Part shown: positions 57,560-64,000 of the stretch, one piece after another
Layout: every line of letters starts with the position of its first letter
Numbering within the stretch: the stretch's first letter is position 1
Origin: Torymus aiolomorphi
Lineage: Eukaryota > Arthropoda > Insecta > Hymenoptera > Torymidae
Length of the DNA: 64,000 nt
NCBI GenBank assembly: GCA_036365515.1
Contig: CM070877.1
Coordinates: forward strand, 115,718,321-115,782,320
Direction: 5' to 3'
Program-made: the position numbers and the translations under genes
Notes under the pieces: generated by a model
The model's database searches: none
Seen by the model: only the letters and a program-made list of their open reading frames with translations
What the model was told of the DNA's origin: nothing

Positions 57560-57644
57560 CAGAGGCAGAATGGATTATGAAGTTGTGTGTTACACGCCTG
57601 GCTAGCCTCCAAGAGCGTTTACAGGGCAATTGTGATTGTAACAG
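57560..57644 (+). CDS. Exon a of an unknown gene
   Basis: Starts after TTCTTTCAG and ends at AACAG|GTATCG. It codes EAEWIMKLCVTRLASLQERLQGNCDCN in the frame that continues into the next exon. The phase matches across the 90-base intron (AAC AG|T TAC). I do not recognise the protein. No upstream exon is certain. Confidence 0.45.
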
Positions 57645-57734
57645 GTATCGTTTCAACTACTGTTTATTCTTATTCTTTTATACACCATGCAATGAGTGAT
57701 TCTAGTCCAACTAATCCTTTTCTTTATATTACAG

Positions 57735-57889
57735 TTACGATATAGCATATGAGAAAGATAAAGTTCTGGAAGGCCCAAGGAGATGCAAGAGGAGCCGACA
57801 AGAGGCCAAAGTCACTACGCCTCAGGCAGCTGAACTCCTATTACCACCCTGCTGGAGAAAGTTGATAGAAATCAATAGAAATAGATAAG
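57735..57889 (+). CDS. Exon b, ending inside a MITE
   Basis: Starts after TATTACAG and reads SYDIAYEKDKVLEGPRRCKR, then SRQEAKVTTPQAAELLLP. At 57847 the frame enters a palindromic MITE, and the reading ends at a TAG/TAA within it shortly after WRKLIEINRNR. Beyond the MITE, CATCCCCTAATAATCGTTAG would also end the frame within a few codons, so the insertion changes only the last residues. The basic Arg/Lys stretch suggests a nuclear or nucleic-acid-binding tail, which is inference only. Confidence 0.45.
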
Positions 57890-58252
57890 ACTCGCCATTG
57901 AAGTCGATAAAATCTCTTATCGACTTGAATGGTGAATCTTAATTCCATTTTCTGCATTAGAAATTGACAAAATGCGATCAAATCGATATAAGTCAATATA
58001 AGTTGATAAAAATCTATAAGAAAAATTACAATTGAAATCAATAAATAAAATTACAATTGAAAGCAATAAAAAGATTATCTTGAAAATTCCATCGATTTCA
58101 ATTGTGATTTTTCGTATAGTTTTATCGGCTTCTATTGACTTATATCGATTTCATCGCATTTTATCAATTTCTAATACAGAAAAAGCAATTAAGATTTCCC
58201 ATTCAAGTCGATAAGAAATCTTATCGACTTCTATCAACTTTTTCCAACAGGG
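57847..58252. mobile_element. 406-bp palindromic MITE at the end of exon b
   Basis: The termini CCCTGCTGGAGAAAGTTGAT and the inverse ATCAACTTTTTCCAACAGGG; the arms contain AAGTCGATAA…TTATCGACTT sub-palindromes. The body is rich in GATAAAATC/GATTT variants. No clear target duplication. Noncoding. Confidence 0.8.
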
Positions 58253-58659
58253 CATCCCCTAATAATCGTTAGGGCCTATAGAGAGCTTGCATGCTCTCTA
58301 TCAACATTTTAATGTTGCTAGGAAAATACATTACAAGTATGTCGTTGCTCCCAGAGGGTTGATTTAGGCTGCTCAGGGCCTTCCCTAAATCTGAGCTCTC
58401 TGTGTAGATTTTCTAGTCCACACTTCTATATTATATATGTCGACTCTAAATATATACAGTTTCTTTATTGTAACATCAACATGTGATGTTACAACCTTTA
58501 CACTCTTGGCATTATTGTGTGTACAGCTGTCCTACGCTGCAAACAACACTAGTGAAGGCATTGCTGAAGAGGCTGTCCTAGTTGACAGTCTTTACTGTGG
58601 TTGTTGACAGCTAATGGCTGTCTGCTATATCACTTATATAATACAAGACTGTAGGACTC
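58253..58659. other. Possible 3' UTR and spacer
   Basis: Follows exon b. Contains GCATGCTCTCTATC and a TGTGATGTTACAA segment. No other gene. Confidence 0.3.
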
Positions 58660-60000
58660 GATTTTCTATCGATCTGCAATCAAATATTATGTTTATGATA
58701 TTGTATGTTATCGTAATATACTGTAGTAATTGATAATTTGTTTTATAATCAAAGATCGTTTTGCATGTGTACATTATTGCATGATTTTATTCAATACAAA
58801 AACAGTAATTGATGATTTCTTCATCAATTAATAATTATCATAATTTTGTATATTATTTATTCTGCAGCAATAGATCACTTCTTTATTGATTTGCAATCGA
58901 ATATTTTTTATAACTAAATGTGCATGTTATTTTATATAAATATGTTTTTTTAATCAGCATTCAATTCTTGTAGAAATAATTTTGTATGGTTTTATTTAAT
59001 ATCGCAGTAATTGATTGTTTTATCGATCTGCAATGAAAATTATTTTTATGGTTTTGCATGTTATAAACAACAGCAACAATTGATTATACCCTTATCAATT
59101 AACAACCAAGGACTGTTTTCCTAATTTTGCATGATATTTTATAATCTGAAGTACACGATAAATTCTTTATTTTACAATCAAAAATACTTATTATAAATTA
59201 TTATGATTTAATCTGCAGTAGTTGATAATTTCTGTATCAATCTGCAATCAAATATTATTTTTATGATATTGCATCTTATCGTAAAATACTGCAGTAATTG
59301 ATAAGTTCTTTATCAATTTACAATCATAGATAATTTACATAATGTTGCATGGTATTCATATAAGTATTTTTTATTTATCGATTTATAATGAAATATTATG
59401 TTTACGATATTGCATGTTATCATAAAATACTGCCAAAATTGATAATTTCTTTATCAATTTGCAATCATGGATCGTTTTCATAATGTTGCATGGTATTCAC
59501 ATAAGTATTTTTTATTTATCGATTTATAATGCAATATTATGTTTACGATATTGCATGTTATCGTAAAATACTGCCAAAATTGATAATTTCTTTATCAATT
59601 TGCAATCATAGATAGTTTTCATAATGTGTTGCATGGTATTTACATAAGTATTTTTTATTTATTGATCTATGATGAAATATTATGTATACGATATTGCATG
59701 TTATCGTAAAATACTGCAAAAATTAATAATTTCTTTATCAATTTGCAATCATATATCGTTTTTATAATGTTGCTTGGTATTTATATAAGTATTTTTTATT
59801 TATCGATCTGCAATCAAATACTATGTTTGTGATATTGCATGTTATCGAAAAATACTGCAGAAATTGATAATTTCTTCATCAATTTTCAATCACAGATCAT
59901 TTTCATAATTTTGCATGGTAATTTATATGAGTATTATTCAATTATCGATCCGCAATCAAATGAAATTGTTACAAACCTTAATAATTTCTTTATCATTTAT
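58660..60000. repeat. 141-bp AT-rich tandem array
   Basis: GATATTGCATGTTATCG recurs at about 58698, 59267, 59408, 59549, 59690 and 59831; the last five are spaced by 141 bases, and the gap before them equals four diverged units. Each unit also has GATAATTTCTTTATCAATTT, which can form a hairpin, and AAGTATTTTTTATTTATCGAT. About nine units in total. Confidence 0.85.
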
Positions 60001-61199
60001 CATGAAAATAACGTATAACGTCTTATTCTCGTAAAATTTACTGATAAGAATTGTTGTTTGAAAAAATGTATAAACTTGATATGAATATTTTCATAATTTT
60101 TTATAAAAACAATTATTTTTTATATTATGCACTCAGAGAACCACATGTTCTGTTTGAATTCGAAACTATAATATTGTAACTGTTACATATTATATTTGAA
60201 TACGAAAGAGTTTAGACGGCAAATCTCGTATTGTAACTATTACAATATCAATATTTACAGCAATACATTGAAATTATTTAAAAGAACATGGTGACTTAAC
60301 TGTTACAATGCGTATATATCGAAATATTTAAATATACGCATGTTAATAGTTACGAATGTTACGAGGCCATGTTATTATTAAAAAAATGTTCTCAGTGCAC
60401 GCGATCTGTGAGTGTTTCTGGAACTAAAAGCTCTGCGCATAGATTAAGTATACCTTCAGCGCCATCTACTGTTTAATATACAGTAGTTAGCACCCACCTA
60501 CATTATCGACTGAACCCAACAAAATTTTTCTTGAGTATCACATGGCCTTAAGCTGTGTAATCTTATATCAAATTTCTCAAATTTGTTATCAAAACAGTAA
60601 GATAACATAATTATATATATTTACTAACCCAATTTTTATACATTTTTTTAATGTTAATTCTACTACATACTAAATTCTCTAAATCATTTCACAAGGAATT
60701 ATAAGTTCTGACAGCTTCTATGTAAAAGTTTTTGTTAGTTATTGTGTTCTTTTTTTTTATTGGTATCTGTATAATTTTATTTTTGATATTAATTATTAGT
60801 CTCTGATATCTTATACTTTTTATTTTTCATAATCATAGAAAACGGACTCATCGCAAAATAATTATTCAATATTAGAGCATTTTTCAATCACAAAAGTATT
60901 TTTTTTTATTTAATTTTAAAGATTCTATTTTTGTAAATTTTGTAATGGTCTTAGACTATTCATGTATAAAGCAGCCTAAGCTATTATCACATAATTTTTA
61001 ATGTTATTCAAGAGAGTGTAATATAGTATCAAAAACGTTTTAGTTTGCATAATATTTTCCTTTTCTGTAAAACAAGGAAAGTAGGTCTTTCGTTTCTTCA
61101 ATTATTCTTCCAATGTGTTGATCCCATTGAATATTGTAATCAAATGTAATTTTGTATCTTATTATTCTGTTTTTGTAATTATATTATCTTTGGAATGTC
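60001..61199. other. AT-rich DNA with small palindromes
   Basis: GCGTATATATCGAAATATTT followed by AAATATACGC (60310-60340) is a palindrome. GCACTCAGAGAAC (60129) and GTTCTCAGTGCAC (60389) form an inverted pair around it, perhaps a decayed MITE. No gene. Confidence 0.45.
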
Positions 61200-62290
61200 A
61201 TGTCGATTTTTCCGATCTTATTTACAGCTATTGCGTCGAATATTTCCGTGTCAAATCGAATTCTGTTAAATAATAAGCGAAAATTCACTATACTAGTTGT
61301 ATTGAGGCCTTGAAAATCGTGTTTATAGATTTACATGATCCAGATATGACTGTGCATAAAAATATCAATTGAGAATAAGTTTTGTTTAAACGTTATCTAT
61401 ATTCTTCGTATTTAACAGTTTTATTGAAAGTCAAATCCTTGTTTATAATTATATGAACTTTCGAATGTTTTATTGATTTTTTCGATCTTATTTACAGCTA
61501 CTGTATTTAATATTTGTGTCAAATCGTATTCTGTTAAATAATAAGCGAAACTTGACTATATTAAGTGTATTGAAGCTATAAAAAATCATGTTTATACGTT
61601 TAGATGATTCAGAAATAATTGTACATGAAAATGTTAAATGGAAAAAAGTTTTGTTGTACATTATAATTAACAATTTTTACATTTTTAGATTACCATATTT
61701 CCGTTAAGTTACATCCTGAGACGCTATAGCCGAAAATACTTCATCATGTTGATTTTATGTATATTTAGGCGTTTAAAATTGATTTTATCGCATTATCTCA
61801 TTAGGAATTGATTGTACATGAAATGTTAAACAGGAAAACGTTTTGTTTTGTTATAGTCTACAATTTTTACATTTATAATTTGTGTGAAGAAAGATTCTAT
61901 CAAGTTATAGCCGAAAATCGTCCATTTTATGTATATTTTAGCGTTTAAAATCGTTTTTATAAGTGTAACTCATCAGGAGTTGATTTTATATGAAAATGTT
62001 AAATGAGAAAAAGTTTTGTTTTATTATAATCTACAACTTTTACATTCAACAATTTTGTGTAAAATCAAATCCTGTCAAGTTATAGCCGAAAATCGTCCAT
62101 TTTATGTATATTTTAGCGTTTAAAATCGTTTTTATAAGTGTAACTCATCAGGAGTTGATTTTATATGAAAATGTTAAATGGGAAAAAGTTTTGTTTTATT
62201 ATAATCTACAACTTTTACCTTCAACATTTTTGTGTAAAATCAAATTCTGTCAAGTTATAGCCGAAAATCGTCCATTTTTGACCTTTTTTG
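61200..62290. repeat. About 175-bp AT-rich tandem repeats
   Basis: AGTTATAGCCGAAAATCG recurs with CCGAAAATCG at 61911, 62086 and 62261 (period 175) and a diverged copy at 61730. Further diverged units with GATCTTATTTACAGCTA lie at 61215 and 61484. The open frame 62104-62328 is just one repeat unit. Confidence 0.75.
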
Positions 62291-62812
62291 TCGTTTTTCG
62301 CAGTTATCTTTGCAAATATTGCTCGTAGAAAAAAGTGTCCAACAGAAAAAAGGTGTATTTTAATTAGTTTTAGCAGATAGACCTGTAGACATAAGCTTAA
62401 AATTAATTTTTCTAGCCATTTAGCTTAAAAATCGATATTTTGAAATATTTCTTTGTGCTCGCATTTTTAAAATTTTTCATCGATCTATCTCAATTGAGAA
62501 CCAGTACTTAGGTATAATTAGAGGAGTATTTTCCCGCCATCCCGATGGAATCGGTTGAAAATTCATTGAGATAATCGAGGAACTTGCGTACATACGGGCG
62601 TACAGACATACATACATCACAGAAATCGCTTAAAACGCACTCATTTTGACTGGAAAAGACTTTTCATGTATCAAATTATTAGTTTTTGAAGTCAAACAAT
62701 TTTCGCTCTGGTGAAATTATAAGGCTCTCCCGAGAAGCGGTCGTGCCTAAGAACATGGCTATTAATCCATTGATTGTAGTATCTTTATTATCTATAACTT
62801 TCAACCCTAATA
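62291..62812. other. Spacer with CGTACATACGGGCGTACAG motif
   Basis: The segment GCGTACATACGGGCGTACAG followed by ACATACATACATCACAG (62586-62625) resembles the end of an interspersed repeat common in insect genomes. Element type not determined. Confidence 0.35.
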
Positions 62813-63725
62813 ATGTTAAAAATCAAACAATCAGAAGCTAACCAAGAAGAGATAATATTATATCACGTTATAGAAAATATAATAAAAGATAATCTAAAAT
62901 ACAACTTACGTACAGAAGAAGAATATACTTTACTTATTGAGGAAGACTACCGTGACACACTTCCACAAGATATTGAAGAAGACGATGAAATAAATACAGA
63001 TTATGCAGAGATTCCTGCTTGTTTATCGAACGAAGAAGATTTAGATTTTGAATATAAGAAACGAGCAGTGGAGTATTGGCAAAGTGGAAAAATAAAACCA
63101 TTGACGTTGGAAAGTGTAAAGTCGAAGTATAGAAAAGTTACATCCGATCGTTAATTGCGACGGTGGAAATTACAAATTGAAGCAGGAGGTGACAGAAAAG
63201 CTAAGCTATATAAAATAACGACTTGTACTTCAAAAAATTAAAGAAGCGATGGAGTCAAAGATGACTGCATGATATTGATTTAAAAAGATGGGCTCTACAA
63301 AAGAAAGCAGAAGTAAATATTCCATGGTTTAAAGATTCACATAGATGGATACAAATATTTAAACAAAAACACTACATTGTTTCACGTAAAATAACAAAAT
63401 TCATTACTACATCGTCTACACAAAAAGCAACAAAATTAGAAGGATACAAAGAAAATTTTGTTAACGATGTTAAAAATCTGATTAAGGTATATGGAGCTCA
63501 AAGCGTTTATAATTCTGATCAGGGTGGATTCAATTTAGAGTTACACAGTGGTCGCACGCTCTGTTATAAAGGGTAAAAACTAAAAAGGTAGAAAACATTG
63601 TTCAGTCGGTATCTTCTACAACGCATAGTTATACTATTCGACCAACAATATCAGCAGAGGGAAAACTAATGTCTCCGTTATTTATAGTTTTAAAAGAGAC
63701 CCATGGACAATTTGGATCTAGACCC
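62813..63725 (+). pseudogene. pogo-like DDE transposase remnant
   Basis: The first frame (62813-63154) carries an acidic leader (EEDYRDTLPQDIEEDDE) and a helix-turn-helix start (YKKRAVEYWQSGKIKPLTLESVKSKYRK). Later pieces in other frames match the CENP-B/pogo DNA-binding region (KDSHRWIQIFKQKHYIVSRK near 63325-63385) and the DDE nuclease domain (VYNSDQGGFNLELHSGR near 63505-63555, then VQSVSSTTHSYTIRPTISA near 63600-63655 and PLFIVLKETHGQFGSR to 63721). Frameshifts separate them. The first catalytic aspartate (NSDQ) is present, and the rest of the domain is cut off after 63725. It would have moved a TA-targeting DNA transposon. Confidence 0.7.
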
Positions 63726-64000
63726 CTATAGCACTGAATATTTGAGGAATATTCCCTCAATATTCATTTCCCATTTTCTCAATTTTCGCTAATGTTCCGT
63801 CAACGTTAATAAACGTGAAAGAAACACTTAGAGAATATTCCTGCCAACCTTGATGACCGTTTTTCCATTCCTTTTCTAAATTGATCAGGTAGGCGACCTA
63901 TTATTGTAATATTACAGCAATATTCATAAGATTAATTAATACTAGATGAATATATAATTAAGTTTCACCAATATTCGTATAAGATTTATCGACACGAGAG
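63726..64000. other. AT-rich end of window
   Basis: Contains AATATTTGAGGAATATTCC and other AATATTC-rich short repeats. No gene recognised. Confidence 0.35.

Noticed and set aside
62104..62328. 74-residue plus-strand frame
   Set aside because: It is one unit of the ~175-bp tandem repeat; neighbouring units are not open in the same frame.

Overview
This window is nuclear DNA from an arthropod, most likely an insect. It is AT-rich, its genes are split by GT-AG introns, and it is crowded with transposable elements typical of insects: BEL/Pao LTR retrotransposons, R1- and R2-clade non-LTR elements, a Penelope-like element, a pogo-type transposase and many palindromic MITEs. I cannot name the species; a parasitoid or gall wasp would fit, but this is a guess. 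No rRNA, tRNA or CRISPR locus was recognised, and no complete host gene is visible.

Layout. 1-8.5 kb: two degenerate BEL/Pao copies with an R1-clade fragment between them. 8.7-10.8 kb (minus): a CACTA-like (tnp2/DUF4218) transposase pseudogene broken by only two stops. 11-17 kb: a purine hexamer tract, three members of a fold-back element family and a 142-bp tandem array. 17-21.3 kb (minus): an isolated possible exon and a broken, intron-containing copy of the N-terminal part of the endosomal DNAJC13/RME-8 gene. 21.8-25.9 kb: one possible first exon, a palindromic MITE and another fold-back element. 25.9-27.6 kb: the 3' half of a Penelope-like element carrying a TTAA-flanked MITE. 28.2-32.7 kb: a dense cluster of nested palindromes, with harbinger-like MITEs inside each other and a 2.4-kb long-TIR element inside a fold-back element. 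32.8-35.4 kb: an R2-clade element with no 28S rDNA recognised around it. 35.8 kb: a terminal exon. 36.8-40.9 kb (minus): an intron-containing Mutator-like transposase fused to a DEDDh exonuclease. 41.9-45 kb: satellite-like repeats and nested TA-flanked TIR elements. 45-50.3 kb (minus): a third, better-preserved BEL/Pao copy with an intact integrase frame. 50.6-51.7 kb: a field of short palindromes. 51.8-53 kb: a long SR-repeat exon. 53.8-54.4 kb: R1-clade 3' end. 54.8-58.3 kb: direct repeats and two spliced exons ending in a MITE. 58.7-62.3 kb: 141-bp and about 175-bp AT-rich tandem arrays. 62.8-63.7 kb: a pogo-like transposase remnant.

The strongest original observation is a family of palindromic elements at 12.3, 12.9, 16.0, 25.5 and 29.8 kb. 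Most begin near TATCGACGG, and their arms are built from an exact 28-bp repeat sharing a TATCTCG core, while the rest of the unit differs between elements but matches between the two arms of one element. A second, very small hairpin MITE (20.5 and 30.9 kb) shows the same behaviour at base-pair scale: three differences between copies, each compensated on the opposite arm.
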